DNA of 64,000 nt from Winogradskyella costae (GCF_013403865.1 NZ_JABFDK010000008.1:1-64000); one strand, 5' to 3'; positions 1-9,442 are shown, counted from the stretch's first letter. Translations and numbers: made by a program. The notes: generated by a model from the sequence alone, not told the origin.

Positions 1-549
1 AAAAAAAGCAGTCCGCTTAAATTTTCTAAGGCTAAAGATTGGTTAGTTATCGATGTGCCTTATAAAGCACCAGACGAGTTAATATCTGTAATTGAAGTTA
101 AGCTTAAAGACGCAGAACCTATTGTAGAAACAAACTTAGGCATCTATCCAAATGTGCCGACTAGATTATTAACCGAATTTGGAGAAACTGAAGGCGCAGA
201 ACAAAAAAACATACGTTGGATGGAAAAATTTGGTGAATGGAAACATGCCAATCAAGTAAGCAATTGGGAAGAAGACGGCATGGTTTGTTGGGAGGTTAAT
301 GTTCAAGAACCAGGTTATTATTATCTAGATTTAGAATATAAAGGAGAAGGACGATTGGTTTGGAAAACAACAACAGATGAAGGTATAAAAATTCAAAACC
401 AGCAAGCAGCAACCGATAAGTATGCCTATCGCAGAATGGGAATTTTAGAATTTAAAACGGCAGGTAATCATATAATAAAAACGTCTTTGGTTGAGGGTGA
501 TGCGCAAACATCTAGTCTAAAATCTATTAAAATTTTACCAATAAAATAA
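1..549 (+). CDS. C-terminal part of a secreted protein, probably GH29 alpha-L-fucosidase (5' truncated)
   Basis: The reading frame is open from base 1 to the stop at 547-549, so this is the tail (182 residues) of a gene that starts before the window. The segment KDWLVIDVPYKAPDELISV resembles the region after the TIM barrel in family 29 alpha-L-fucosidases. It is followed by a beta-rich C-terminal domain with many Trp, Tyr and Gly residues. A GTG at 55 could be read as a start, but the frame is open upstream and shows no signal peptide there. It lies 10 bp before a putative glycoside hydrolase and three sulfatases, which fits removal of fucose from a sulfated polysaccharide. The family assignment is tentative because the catalytic domain is not visible. 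Confidence 0.55.
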   Translation, partial: KKSSPLKFSKAKDWLVIDVPYKAPDELISVIEVKLKDAEPIVETNLGIYPNVPTRLLTEFGETEGAEQKNIRWMEKFGEWKHANQVSNWEEDGMVCWEVNVQEPGYYYLDLEYKGEGRLVWKTTTDEGIKIQNQQAATDKYAYRRMGILEFKTAGNHIIKTSLVEGDAQTSSLKSIKILPIK

Positions 550-559
550 TGTAAGCATC

Positions 560-1708
560 ATGAAGTTAACCTTTTTACATAAAAGTTTATTTTTAGTCAG
601 TTTGTTTCTATTACAAGCAGCCTTTTCACAAAGTGATAAGCATTATCCAAAGTTTAGTTGGGACAAAGTTCCTGTAGCTTTTCATTTTGGTAAAAAAGGA
701 AACCTTTTAACAAAATCTGAAGCAAAATTTGTAGCCTCTCATTCTAACTTCACGGTATTAGAAAAGGCACATGGTTTTCCAAAATACAAATATTCAGAAG
801 AAGCTATTGCAGCTGATGCTAAAGTGTTAAAGGATTTAAATCCAGACATGAAAGTGGTATTCTATTGGAATGCTTTTTTAGATTATAATATGTATGAAGC
901 GCATGAAGATTATCAAACAAAATCAGATTGGTGGCTTAAAACAAAAACAGGGGAACTAGATTTAAAAGATGATAAATTAAAGCGCTATGATTTATCTAAT
1001 TCCGAACTTAGAGATTGGTGGTCTGATATTGCGTTAGACAATTTAAAGAATGATAACATTGATGGTGTTTTCTTTGATGCCTTGGTTCAGGTTACAAATC
1101 CAGGTAATAAACGCTTATGGGGAACTGAAAAATTTGATGCGATACAACAAGGCTTAAAAGATTTAATTAAAGAAACTAGAGCTAAAATTGGTGAAGAAAA
1201 ATTAATCGTTTATAACGGTATACGTTCAACACCTGTTAGAAATAGTGGTGATGATTTTCCAGATTCTACAGATGCCATTATGATTGAGCATTTTGGATAT
1301 TTTAATAGCAAAACAAAAGAGAGTATGCTTCAAGATATTCAAGAGATGGAAAAAGCAGGTAAGAGTGGGAAAATTGTAGTGTTTAAGACTTGGCCAGAAA
1401 ATGCATGGGTAAACAAAGGGTTTATGGCTAAATCTGATAAAGAAAAAGCGGAAATTTCTAAAGAACACCTAACGTTTGCATTGGCTTCTTTTTTAGCTGG
1501 TGCACAAAAACATTCGTATATTATCTATAATTGGGGGTATCGCTTAAGTATGGGGTCACTTTTATGGTATCCAGAATTTGATAAACCATTAGGGAAGCCT
1601 TTAAACGAGATGCAAGTCAATGCATGGATTTTAACACGAGATTATGAACATGCCCGTGTTTGGGTCGATTTAGAAAACAAGAAAGCTACCATTGATTGGA
1701 AAGCATAA
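560..1708 (+). CDS. Secreted putative glycoside hydrolase (GHL15-like)
   Basis: This 382-residue protein starts with a classical signal peptide (MKLTFLHKSLFLVSLFLLQA, cleavage near AFSQ at 21-24). The body has the alternating pattern of a TIM barrel: FHFGKK, KVVFYWNAF, NIDGVFFDALVQV, KLIVYNG, AIMIEHFGYF, KIVVFKTWPEN. Acidic residues in the GVFFDA and IMIEHFG strands are candidate catalytic residues. It resembles the hypothetical glycosyl hydrolase family GHL15 (putative glycoside hydrolase, Pfam), whose substrate is not generally established. It sits 10 bp after the probable fucosidase and 26 bp before the first sulfatase, which suggests a periplasmic or surface enzyme in the same polysaccharide operon. 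The fold is fairly clear; the activity is inferred from context. Confidence 0.6.
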   Translation: MKLTFLHKSLFLVSLFLLQAAFSQSDKHYPKFSWDKVPVAFHFGKKGNLLTKSEAKFVASHSNFTVLEKAHGFPKYKYSEEAIAADAKVLKDLNPDMKVVFYWNAFLDYNMYEAHEDYQTKSDWWLKTKTGELDLKDDKLKRYDLSNSELRDWWSDIALDNLKNDNIDGVFFDALVQVTNPGNKRLWGTEKFDAIQQGLKDLIKETRAKIGEEKLIVYNGIRSTPVRNSGDDFPDSTDAIMIEHFGYFNSKTKESMLQDIQEMEKAGKSGKIVVFKTWPENAWVNKGFMAKSDKEKAEISKEHLTFALASFLAGAQKHSYIIYNWGYRLSMGSLLWYPEFDKPLGKPLNEMQVNAWILTRDYEHARVWVDLENKKATIDWKA

Positions 1709-1734
1709 AAAACCATAAATAAAGTAAAAAAACC

Positions 1735-3276
1735 ATGAAGATTAGTCCCTACTGTTATGTTTTCATACTGATGTGTTTAACATCTTGCCAACAACAAACA
1801 AAACGAACGGAGAAGGTCAATAAACCCAACATCATTATATTTTATGCCGATGATATGGGGTATGGTGATTTGGCGATTCAAAATCCACAATCTAAAATCC
1901 CAACACCTAATTTAGATCAACTCGCTAGAGAAGGGCTGCTCATGACAGATGCGCATAGTTCTTCTGGTGTTTGTACGCCAAGTCGGTACGCCTTACTATC
2001 TGGTCGTTATCATTGGAGAGATTTTAATGATATCGTACATGCCATGGGAGAATCTGTGTTTATAGAAAATCAGGTGACTTTACCTCGAATTCTTAAAAAT
2101 AACGGTTATCACACAGCAGCCATTGGGAAATGGCATTTGGGTTGGAACTGGGAATCCATCAGGAAAAAAGAGGTTACTGAAAAAATAAAAGCGAAACACG
2201 GCAAGAGGGACGTCGAAATTTGGCCAGCTCAGGCTTACGACTGGGATCAACCTATTCCTAATGGCCCTTTGTCTATAGGTTTTGATTCTTATTTTGGCGA
2301 TGGTACTATCAATTTTCCACCCTATACTTGGATTGAAAATGATAAGGTTACAGAAGCACCAACAATAACGCTAGAACACCCAAAGGAAGAATTTGCTTTA
2401 GAAGGCAACTGGGAGCTAAGACCAGGGCCAGCAGTTAAAGGTTGGGACTTTTATAACGTTTTACCTACGGTTACAAAGTCTGCAGTCAGCTTTATTAAAA
2501 AACAAGAAAAAGCGGAAAAACCGTTCTTTTTATATCTGCCTTTTCCGTCTCCACATGCACCAATAATTCCAAACGAAGCATTTAGAGGAAAAAGTAAAGC
2601 AGGTCCTTATGGCGATTTTGTATATCAAACAGATGATGCTATAGGTCAGGTTTTAAAAGCTTTAAAATCCATTGGTGCAGATGACAATACCATTGTCATT
2701 TTTACATCAGATAATGGCTCAGAGCGTTATGCTTACGATCGTATTAAAAACTACAATCATGATAGTTCTCATCCATTTAGAGGAGTAAAAAGAGATGTTT
2801 ACGAAGGAGGCCACCATGTACCGTTTATTGTAAAATGGCCAAATAAAATAAAACCAGGGACTACAAGTTCTCAGTTATTTAGTCAAATTGATATTCTAAA
2901 TACCTTAGCATCTATTACAAATAGTGATTTACCAAAAGGCTTTCAACACGACAGTTATAATTTTTCTAAGTTGTGGTTAGAAGAAAATAATAAGGTGGTA
3001 AGAGCGAATATTATTCATAATACATTTACACCCAAATATGCCGTTAGAAAAGGAGATTGGCTGTATATCAATAATAAAGATGGCTATCACGCCAGAATAC
3101 CAGAATGGTTTGTTGAAGGACAACGTTTTAAAACGGCTAAGGATACCGTACAGCTCTTTAATCTTAAAGACGATATTGGTCAAACCACAAATTTAGCAAG
3201 TCAATTCCCAGAGAAAGTCAAGGAGCTGGCCACAGACTTGCACAATGAACAGAAAACAGAAACATTTAAAAATTAA
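1735..3276 (+). CDS. Lipoprotein sulfatase, family S1 (sulfatase 1)
   Basis: This 513-residue type I sulfatase would remove sulfate esters from a polysaccharide. The N-terminus is a lipoprotein signal with lipobox LTSC (Cys18). The metal-binding motif IIIFYADDMGYGD lies at 33-45. The formylglycine motif CTPSR at 80-84 provides the Cys that must be oxidised to formylglycine. Further sulfatase hallmarks are GKWHLGW, FFLYLPFPSPHAP, FTSDNGSE and the GVKRDVYEGGHHVPF segment. The TG that usually follows the motif is SG here, which is tolerated in the family. It is the first of three consecutive sulfatases in a likely operon. Maturation probably depends on the formylglycine-generating enzyme at 8014-9123. 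Confidence 0.9.
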   Translation: MKISPYCYVFILMCLTSCQQQTKRTEKVNKPNIIIFYADDMGYGDLAIQNPQSKIPTPNLDQLAREGLLMTDAHSSSGVCTPSRYALLSGRYHWRDFNDIVHAMGESVFIENQVTLPRILKNNGYHTAAIGKWHLGWNWESIRKKEVTEKIKAKHGKRDVEIWPAQAYDWDQPIPNGPLSIGFDSYFGDGTINFPPYTWIENDKVTEAPTITLEHPKEEFALEGNWELRPGPAVKGWDFYNVLPTVTKSAVSFIKKQEKAEKPFFLYLPFPSPHAPIIPNEAFRGKSKAGPYGDFVYQTDDAIGQVLKALKSIGADDNTIVIFTSDNGSERYAYDRIKNYNHDSSHPFRGVKRDVYEGGHHVPFIVKWPNKIKPGTTSSQLFSQIDILNTLASITNSDLPKGFQHDSYNFSKLWLEENNKVVRANIIHNTFTPKYAVRKGDWLYINNKDGYHARIPEWFVEGQRFKTAKDTVQLFNLKDDIGQTTNLASQFPEKVKELATDLHNEQKTETFKN

Positions 3277-3283
3277 TTTTATA

Positions 3284-4687
3284 ATGCGCATTAACCCATT
3301 AAAAAACATTGTGTTAGGTGTCGTTGTTATGACGATGCTTTCTTGCAACAACACTAAAAAAGAAATTGTAGCAGAGAAAGAAGGTATCATAATAGAAGAT
3401 GCAAGGCCAAACATCATTTTTATTTTTGCAGATGATTGGGGTTATGGTGATTTAGGGGTATATGGAAACACGGAAGTCGTGACTCCAAACATAGATAAAA
3501 TGGCAGCTGAAGGGACACGGTTTACACAATTCCATGTGACTAGTGGTGTTTGTTCACCAAGTCGGTCTTCGGTGATCACGGGTCATTTTCCAGCCAGACA
3601 TCGCGTTCATGCCCATTTTGCAGGAAATGAAGTGAATGCCAGACGTAACATGCCGAATTATTTAAATGATTCCTTACCCGTTTATTTACCTCAAACCCTA
3701 CAAAAAGCAGGCTATAAAACCGCACATTTTGGAAAATGGCATTTAGGAGGTGGTGGTCAACCTCATGGAGATCCTTCAGCACCAGAACCCAAAGAATATG
3801 GTTATGATGAAGCTAGAGTTTGGAATGGAAACGGACCAACATGGCAAGGCGATCAAAAATGGCCAACCACACGATTTATGGATACGGATACGCTATGGGT
3901 ACAAAGTTCAAGTCGAATTGCTGTAGATGAAACGATTGATTTTATAAAGGATAATAAAGGCAAACAACCCATGTTTGTTAACCTTTGGCTAAAAGATCCG
4001 CACACACCTTTATGGCCTTCAGAGGAGCAACGCAAAGATTTTAAAGGCTTATCACCAAGTAAGGAAACCTATTATGCGGTTTTGAAAGATGCTGATTTTC
4101 ATGTTGGACGCTTATTGGAGTCCATTTCAGAAATGGGATTAGATGATAATACCTTAATTATTTTTTCTAGTGATAATGGTCCTGCAGGATGGGGACCTTC
4201 TAAAGAAGCGGGTTCTACAGCAGGTCTAAGAGGTCGAAAAGTAGATATTCTTCAAGGTGGCGTTGTGGTGCCTTTTATTGTAAAATGGAAAAATCATGTG
4301 GAAGAGAATAAGGTTGATACGACAAGTGTATTGTCTACAGTAGATTTATTGCCAACCTTTGCAAGCTTAGCAGAAACAGCGCTACCAAAAGACTATAGTA
4401 TTGATGGAGAGAATATAACACCAATCTTAGAGAATAAAAGTTTTGAACGCACCAAACCTTTATTTTGGGAATGGCGTTTTCCAAAAGTAAAAACAGATCA
4501 TTGGGCAGAAGGAGCCGTAAGAAATGGCGATTGGAAACTCTTATTTAATGACGCCATTAATAAAGAAGAACTCTATAATATTTCTAAAGACCCGTTTGAA
4601 AAAACTAATGTCGCAGAAAATAACGAGCAACTTGTAAATGAGCTTAAAAGCTTATGGATGGATTGGAAAAAAGAATTGCCCCAATAG
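3284..4687 (+). CDS. Lipoprotein sulfatase, family S1 (sulfatase 2)
   Basis: This is a type I sulfatase of 467 residues from the ATG at 3284. An upstream in-frame ATG at 3245 would overlap the previous gene by 32 bp and put a charged tail before the signal, so 3284 (7 bp after the previous stop) is preferred. The start gives a lipoprotein signal ending in MLSC (Cys21). Hallmarks are PNIIFIFADDWGYGD, the catalytic CSPSRSSVITG with formylglycine Cys90, GKWHLGGGG, FVNLWLKDPHTPLW and FSSDNGPAGW. The central part differs clearly from sulfatases 1 and 3, so the three probably remove different sulfate groups. It is expected to be anchored in the cell envelope. Confidence 0.9.
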   Translation: MRINPLKNIVLGVVVMTMLSCNNTKKEIVAEKEGIIIEDARPNIIFIFADDWGYGDLGVYGNTEVVTPNIDKMAAEGTRFTQFHVTSGVCSPSRSSVITGHFPARHRVHAHFAGNEVNARRNMPNYLNDSLPVYLPQTLQKAGYKTAHFGKWHLGGGGQPHGDPSAPEPKEYGYDEARVWNGNGPTWQGDQKWPTTRFMDTDTLWVQSSSRIAVDETIDFIKDNKGKQPMFVNLWLKDPHTPLWPSEEQRKDFKGLSPSKETYYAVLKDADFHVGRLLESISEMGLDDNTLIIFSSDNGPAGWGPSKEAGSTAGLRGRKVDILQGGVVVPFIVKWKNHVEENKVDTTSVLSTVDLLPTFASLAETALPKDYSIDGENITPILENKSFERTKPLFWEWRFPKVKTDHWAEGAVRNGDWKLLFNDAINKEELYNISKDPFEKTNVAENNEQLVNELKSLWMDWKKELPQ

Positions 4688-4746
4688 ATAAAAACGGTTT
4701 TGTACAAATGAATAGACATCATCTACTTTTAAAAAATAGAATTAAA

Positions 4747-6585
4747 ATGAATAAAAAAATAATTGTATTAATGGCACTTATGGGATTTGCTTTGTCATGT
4801 ACATCCCAATCCCAAAAAACAACAACAACGAAAAAAGCAAAACAACCTAATGTGATTGTTATTATTACAGACGACCAAGGTTATGGGGATTTAGGAGCTC
4901 ATGGAAATACACTAGTTAAAACGCCTGCTTTAGACAAATTTCATGACGAATCTGTACGATTAACAGATTTTCATGTGGGGCCAACCTGCGCGCCTTCAAG
5001 ATCGGGTTTAATGACCGGACGCTATGCGAATAGAGTTGGGGTTTGGCATACCATCGGTGGTGTATCTATTTTAAGGGAGGATGAAGTTACTATGGCTGAC
5101 GTGTTTCAAGACAATGGTTACGAAACCGCTATGTTTGGTAAATGGCACTTAGGAGATACCTATCCTTCTAGACCACAAGATAAAGGTTTTAAATACACCA
5201 TTACGCATGGTGGAGGAGGCGTAGGACAAACACCAGATTATTGGGATAATGATTATTTTGATGATACCTATTTTAAAAATGGAGTACCTACAAAGTTTGA
5301 GGGCTATTGCACCGATGTTTGGTTTGATGAGGCGATAAAATATATTGAAGACAAGAAAGATGAACCGTTCTTCGCTTATATTTCTACGAATGCGCCACAC
5401 CTTCCTTATAACGTTCCGGAAGCTTATTATAATCAATATAAAGATTTAGACATTCCTGAGTTTCAAAAGATATTTTATGGAATGATTACCAATGTAGATG
5501 ACAACGTTGCAAAACTTCAAAAGAAATTGGAAGACTTAAAAATAGCCGATAATACGATCGTTATTTTTATGACGGATAACGGAACGGCTTCAGGCTATAA
5601 AACCGTAGGAGGTAAGCTTTACGGTTTTAATGCAGGCATGAAAGGCACAAAAAATAGTGAATATGAAGGTGGACACCGTGTGCCATTTTTTATATCGTAC
5701 CCTGGAAAGCAGATTGAAGGTGGTAGAGATGTTACCGATTTAACAGCACATTTAGATATTTTGCCAACTTTAGCGACCTTATGTAATTTAGAATTACCTG
5801 AAGGACAAAAAGAAATGGATGGTTCAGATATTTCTTCATTGATTTTAGGTGAAGAAGAAACCATTGGTAGAGATTATCTTATTACCGATTCTCAGCGTGT
5901 GCAAAGTCCTATAAAATGGAGAAAAAGTGCTGTGATGTCAGGTAAGATGCGATTAGTTAATGGTAAAGAATTATATGATATTTCTAAAGATCCAGGTCAA
6001 GATAATGACTTAGCTGCTCAGTTTCCTGAAAAAGTAGAACAAATGCGAGGCTATTATAATGAATGGTGGAGTTCTGTTTCTACGGAATTTAATCAGTTTC
6101 CTATTATTGTTTTAGGATCAGATCAACAAAATCCAATAGAATTAACCTGCCATGATACCCATGTGCACGATTCTAAAATTCCATGGAATCAGAATTATAT
6201 TAGGGAAGCGCAAAAGAATCCAATAGGAGGTGAATTTACCGTAGCCTTTGAACAGTCTGGAACGTACACTATTGAGTTGAGTAGATGGCCTTTTGAATCT
6301 AATTTAGCCATTAATGCGGCTGTAGAAGGCAAAGAAGGTACCATTTCTACAGAAGCAATAGCAGAAGGTAGAACGATGAACTTTAAATCTGGTGGTGTAA
6401 AAATTGGAGCTTGGGAACAAACTAAAGCTGTAGAAAAGGACGCAAAAGTAATAAGTTTTAAAGGTAATTTCACCAAAGGAAAAACGGATATGAGTGCTTG
6501 GTTCACAACTGATGAAAATGAAGATTGGGGAGCTTTTTATATTAGAGTGAATCGAATATCTAAGGAGTTCTCTTTAATAGATTAA
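4747..6585 (+). CDS. Lipoprotein sulfatase with C-terminal beta-rich extension (sulfatase 3)
   Basis: This type I sulfatase has 612 residues from the ATG at 4747. An in-frame ATG at 4654 would overlap sulfatase 2 and precede the signal with a polar tail, so it was rejected. The chosen start gives a lipoprotein signal with lipobox ALSC (Cys18). Hallmarks are NVIVIITDDQGYGDLG, the catalytic CAPSRSGLMTGRY with formylglycine Cys81, GKWHLGD, YISTNAPHLPY and FMTDNGTASGY. After the sulfatase core ends near residue 450, about 130 residues follow with a beta-rich composition and aromatic residues (SGTYTIELSRWPFESN). These could be an accessory or binding module. It is the last gene of the sulfatase run. 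Confidence 0.9.
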   Translation: MNKKIIVLMALMGFALSCTSQSQKTTTTKKAKQPNVIVIITDDQGYGDLGAHGNTLVKTPALDKFHDESVRLTDFHVGPTCAPSRSGLMTGRYANRVGVWHTIGGVSILREDEVTMADVFQDNGYETAMFGKWHLGDTYPSRPQDKGFKYTITHGGGGVGQTPDYWDNDYFDDTYFKNGVPTKFEGYCTDVWFDEAIKYIEDKKDEPFFAYISTNAPHLPYNVPEAYYNQYKDLDIPEFQKIFYGMITNVDDNVAKLQKKLEDLKIADNTIVIFMTDNGTASGYKTVGGKLYGFNAGMKGTKNSEYEGGHRVPFFISYPGKQIEGGRDVTDLTAHLDILPTLATLCNLELPEGQKEMDGSDISSLILGEEETIGRDYLITDSQRVQSPIKWRKSAVMSGKMRLVNGKELYDISKDPGQDNDLAAQFPEKVEQMRGYYNEWWSSVSTEFNQFPIIVLGSDQQNPIELTCHDTHVHDSKIPWNQNYIREAQKNPIGGEFTVAFEQSGTYTIELSRWPFESNLAINAAVEGKEGTISTEAIAEGRTMNFKSGGVKIGAWEQTKAVEKDAKVISFKGNFTKGKTDMSAWFTTDENEDWGAFYIRVNRISKEFSLID

Positions 6586-6627
6586 TAAGCTTAGGGATTG
6601 AAAAAATACATGATTTTACCCTTTTTT

Positions 6628-6635
6628 TATTTTTG
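6628..6635 (+). promoter_or_regulatory. Candidate -7 promoter box for the gene at 6671
   Basis: TATTTTTG fits the Bacteroidota -7 consensus TAnnTTTG, about 35 bp before the ATG at 6671. No clear -33 TTTG was seen, so support is moderate. It would separate the next gene from the sulfatase operon. Confidence 0.35.
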
Positions 6636-6670
6636 AAAATTGATATGAATTTTAAAAAAAAAAACATTAT

Positions 6671-7858
6671 ATGTATTTATTAAAAAAAACTATTTTATTG
6701 TTCATTATAACTTTATCTGTAACTACACTCTATTCGCAAGACATATTGAAAATAGAAGGTGTTGTTTTAGATGAAACTAGTCGTGGCGTTTCCTATGCTG
6801 CCATAGGTATTCCATCTAAATGGATTGGAACATCAAGTAATGAAGATGGGGAGTTTTTATTAGAACTCTCAAAAAAAAACTTATTAGATACTCTAGAGGT
6901 TTCAAGCATAGGTTATATAACCTCTAAAATTTTAGTTGAAGACTTTTTGGCATTAAACGAAAAAGTAATAACCTTAAAAGAAGATATTGTATCGCTTGAT
7001 GAAGTTAACATAATGAACCCATCTCATTATGTGCAGTTGGCCTTTAAAAACTTAAAAAAGAATACCGTAAGTTCAACGCACGAATTAAAGGTTTTAAATC
7101 GTTTTTTTACTGTTGAAAAAGAAAAGGCTAAATTTCTTATTGAGCATTACATAAAAGTGAAAGATAAAGGTCCAAGTAGTGGTGATGTTAATCGTATAGA
7201 AATTGTAGAAGGAAGAAAATCGGTAGATTACAGGTATTTTCCTAATGTCAAATTAAAACGCACGTATCCTATTCATCTTATGACCCAAATGAACCCACTA
7301 AGAAATGGTATTCCTTATAGAAATTATAAATGGTCTAAAATAGGAGACACATCATACGATGGTGAAGATATCATTATTATTCAAGGCCAAAAGAATAGTA
7401 ATAAACGACGACCTTACCAAGATCCAATTTTATACATTGGGATGGATACTTATAAGGTATATAAAACGACCAACGAATCTGCTACACTTGTGTATCTGTA
7501 TAAAAAGAACAAGGACGGAAAAATGTATTTAAGCTATCATAATTACTTTACAAGACAGTATCACGAACTAAACAAAACACAACAGTCAATTTTAAAAACA
7601 ACAGATGACAAATTTAAAATCTCTGTGAGAAATGAAGTTGTCGTTTTAGGTATAGAAACTGATAAAAAGAAAATTAAGACTAAAAGTTCTAACGTTTACC
7701 AAAAAAACATAGAAGATATTAAAGTAGAATACAACTCGATTTTTTGGAACACCTTCAATTTTCCACCGCCAACAGAATTCTACAAACAAAAAGTTAAAGA
7801 TTTGGAATCCATTCACGGTGTGCCATTGGAAACTCAATTTAATTTGGCTAACAACTAA
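6671..7858 (+). CDS. Secreted protein with carboxypeptidase-regulatory-like domain, function unknown
   Basis: This 395-residue protein begins with a signal peptide (MYLLKKTILLFIITLSVTTL, cleavage near YSQ). Residues 25-110 form a CarboxypepD_reg-like beta-sandwich (IEGVVLDETSRGVSYAAIGI, then GTSSNEDGEFLL), the type found at the start of many Bacteroidota outer-membrane proteins. The remaining 280 residues are beta-rich and charged and match no family I can name. No T9SS sorting domain and no TonB plug is present. It may be a periplasmic or outer-membrane-associated structural protein. It is convergent with the FGE gene and shares the terminator at 7951. Confidence 0.6.
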   Translation: MYLLKKTILLFIITLSVTTLYSQDILKIEGVVLDETSRGVSYAAIGIPSKWIGTSSNEDGEFLLELSKKNLLDTLEVSSIGYITSKILVEDFLALNEKVITLKEDIVSLDEVNIMNPSHYVQLAFKNLKKNTVSSTHELKVLNRFFTVEKEKAKFLIEHYIKVKDKGPSSGDVNRIEIVEGRKSVDYRYFPNVKLKRTYPIHLMTQMNPLRNGIPYRNYKWSKIGDTSYDGEDIIIIQGQKNSNKRRPYQDPILYIGMDTYKVYKTTNESATLVYLYKKNKDGKMYLSYHNYFTRQYHELNKTQQSILKTTDDKFKISVRNEVVVLGIETDKKKIKTKSSNVYQKNIEDIKVEYNSIFWNTFNFPPPTEFYKQKVKDLESIHGVPLETQFNLANN

Positions 7859-7950
7859 TTAAAACGACCTGAATTTTGAACATATACTAGTGTCAAATTT
7901 TTCATTTACAATATAATTTCACGCAAGGCCATTTGTCGATTGTTCCATAT

Positions 7951-7989
7951 AAAAAAGCAGCAATATTTAATAAATATTGCTGCTTTTTA
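7951..7989. terminator. Bidirectional intrinsic terminator
   Basis: A long, nearly perfect inverted repeat with arms AAAAAGCAGCAATATT and AATATTGCTGCTTTTT has an A run on one side and a T run on the other. It can stop transcription of the + strand gene ending at 7858 and the - strand gene ending at 8014. Confidence 0.85.
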
Positions 7990-8013
7990 AGTTATGTATG
8001 GGAAATAAACTAG

Positions 8014-9123
8014 TTATTCTTTAGATGATAGCATATTTTGTGTTGCAACCGTTCTAAAGCCCATATGATCGGATCCTGAATCTACTGAAACCCCCATTTT
8101 AGCTGAAATTCTAAAACTTGCACAGTACGAGGCGTGGCATAAAAAAGAGCCACCTTTCATCACGTGTTCTACTTGATACGGATTATTAGGATTGAAATGT
8201 GTATCAGCGCCTTTAGGATTTACAATAGGTTGTGACGTATCTAACTCACTATAATATTTTACACTAAAAAAATCACTGGTCATTTCCCATACATTTCCAG
8301 CCATATCATATAACCCAATACTATTTGCTGGATACGATTTTACTGGAGAAATAAATTCAAAACCATCTTGAGACTCATTATTTGTAGGAAACACCCCCTG
8401 CCACGTATTCGCATTCGCATCTAATTTTGCAGCATCATTGCCCCAGGTAAATATGGTATTTGTATTTTTACCTTGAGCCGCAGATTCCCACTCTGCTTCA
8501 GTTGGTAAACGTCTATTAGCCCATTCACAATACGCTATAGCATCTTGGTAGGCCACATGGACTACAGGGTAATCATCTTCACCTTCAATCGTAGAGTTTG
8601 GTCCATCAGGATGCCTCCAATTCGCTCCTGTTCTCCAAGTCCACCATTGGCCATAGTTCTCCATGTTTACCACAGCATTTACACTTTTATTGAAAATTAA
8701 GCTTCCGGGCTGTAGAATAGAATCATGTGGTTTTGGTGTGTTGGGGGGTAATTCTTTTTTAATTTCTTCCCAATCAATCTCTCGCTCTGCTATGGTTATA
8801 TAATTTGTAGCTTCTACAAACGCCTTAAATTGCTTATTAGTAACTTCAGTAATATCTATAAAAAAACCATCAACAGTAACCCAATGCGCCGGTTTTTCTC
8901 TAGGCATAGCATATTGATCCGAATCTTTTGCTCCTTGTAAAAAGGTTTTTGTTTCAACCCATACCATGCCTTCAGGTGCTTCTATTTTTGAAATTGGTTC
9001 AGCTTTAACTTCGAGCTCACTGACTTGTTTCTGCTCTTGATTTTTACAGCTACTCACTGATGAAAACAATAATACAACGAAAGCTAAATAAGCCCATTGT
9101 TTTGTTAAGTGTTGATGATACAT
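8014..9123 (-). CDS. Lipoprotein formylglycine-generating enzyme (sulfatase-modifying factor)
   Basis: This 369-residue protein has a lipoprotein signal (lipobox VSSC, Cys26) followed by a complete FGE-sulfatase domain, about residues 48-360. Hallmarks are MVWVETKTFLQGA, FFIDITEVTN, YPVVHVAYQDAIAYCEWA, RRLPTEAEWE, GLYDMAGNVWEM and MKGGSFLCHASYC. The last motif keeps both cysteines (Cys329 and Cys334) that serve in human SUMF1-type FGE to convert the sulfatase Cys to formylglycine, followed by HMGFR. It should therefore be an active oxygen-dependent FGE rather than a binding-only paralogue such as GldJ. The three sulfatases at 1735-6585 carry Cys-type motifs and are plausible substrates. Export as a lipoprotein suggests that maturation happens outside the cytoplasm, which is an inference. 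Confidence 0.85.
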   Translation of the reverse strand: MYHQHLTKQWAYLAFVVLLFSSVSSCKNQEQKQVSELEVKAEPISKIEAPEGMVWVETKTFLQGAKDSDQYAMPREKPAHWVTVDGFFIDITEVTNKQFKAFVEATNYITIAEREIDWEEIKKELPPNTPKPHDSILQPGSLIFNKSVNAVVNMENYGQWWTWRTGANWRHPDGPNSTIEGEDDYPVVHVAYQDAIAYCEWANRRLPTEAEWESAAQGKNTNTIFTWGNDAAKLDANANTWQGVFPTNNESQDGFEFISPVKSYPANSIGLYDMAGNVWEMTSDFFSVKYYSELDTSQPIVNPKGADTHFNPNNPYQVEHVMKGGSFLCHASYCASFRISAKMGVSVDSGSDHMGFRTVATQNMLSSKE

Positions 9124-9442
9124 GTTGTTTTAATTTTTATTAAACTATTTTTCTTTATCTAAATAATGTGCAAATTGATAGTTATTCTTTAAGTGGCTTA
9201 GTATTCCTATTGTAAATAAACTATTTTAAGCCATAACATTATAATTATTGCTACTAATTTTATTAGTTATGCTCCCAAATAATTCGAGTTTGCTTATGAA
9301 TTTACCCCTAAGACAGCACTAAGACATATTCTATCTTATAAAAAAACCGTAACATTTTTTCAAATATTGCGGTTTTTTTAGGTACTGATTAATTCAAAAT
9401 GATATGTGTATTCAACTATTTAAAGTGTTGATTTTATATGAT
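9124..9442. other. Intergenic region with promoter space and one terminator
   Basis: This 319-bp gap lies upstream of the FGE gene and downstream of the T9SS cargo gene, both on the minus strand. It is very AT-rich. Apart from the terminator at 9341-9379, I see no ORF longer than about ten codons and no repeat. Confidence 0.6.
9341..9379 (-). terminator. Intrinsic terminator of the T9SS cargo gene
   Basis: Arms AAAAAACCG and CGGTTTTTT enclose an imperfectly paired AT-rich centre and end in a T run on the minus strand, about 60 bp after the stop of the gene ending at 9443. Confidence 0.7.
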
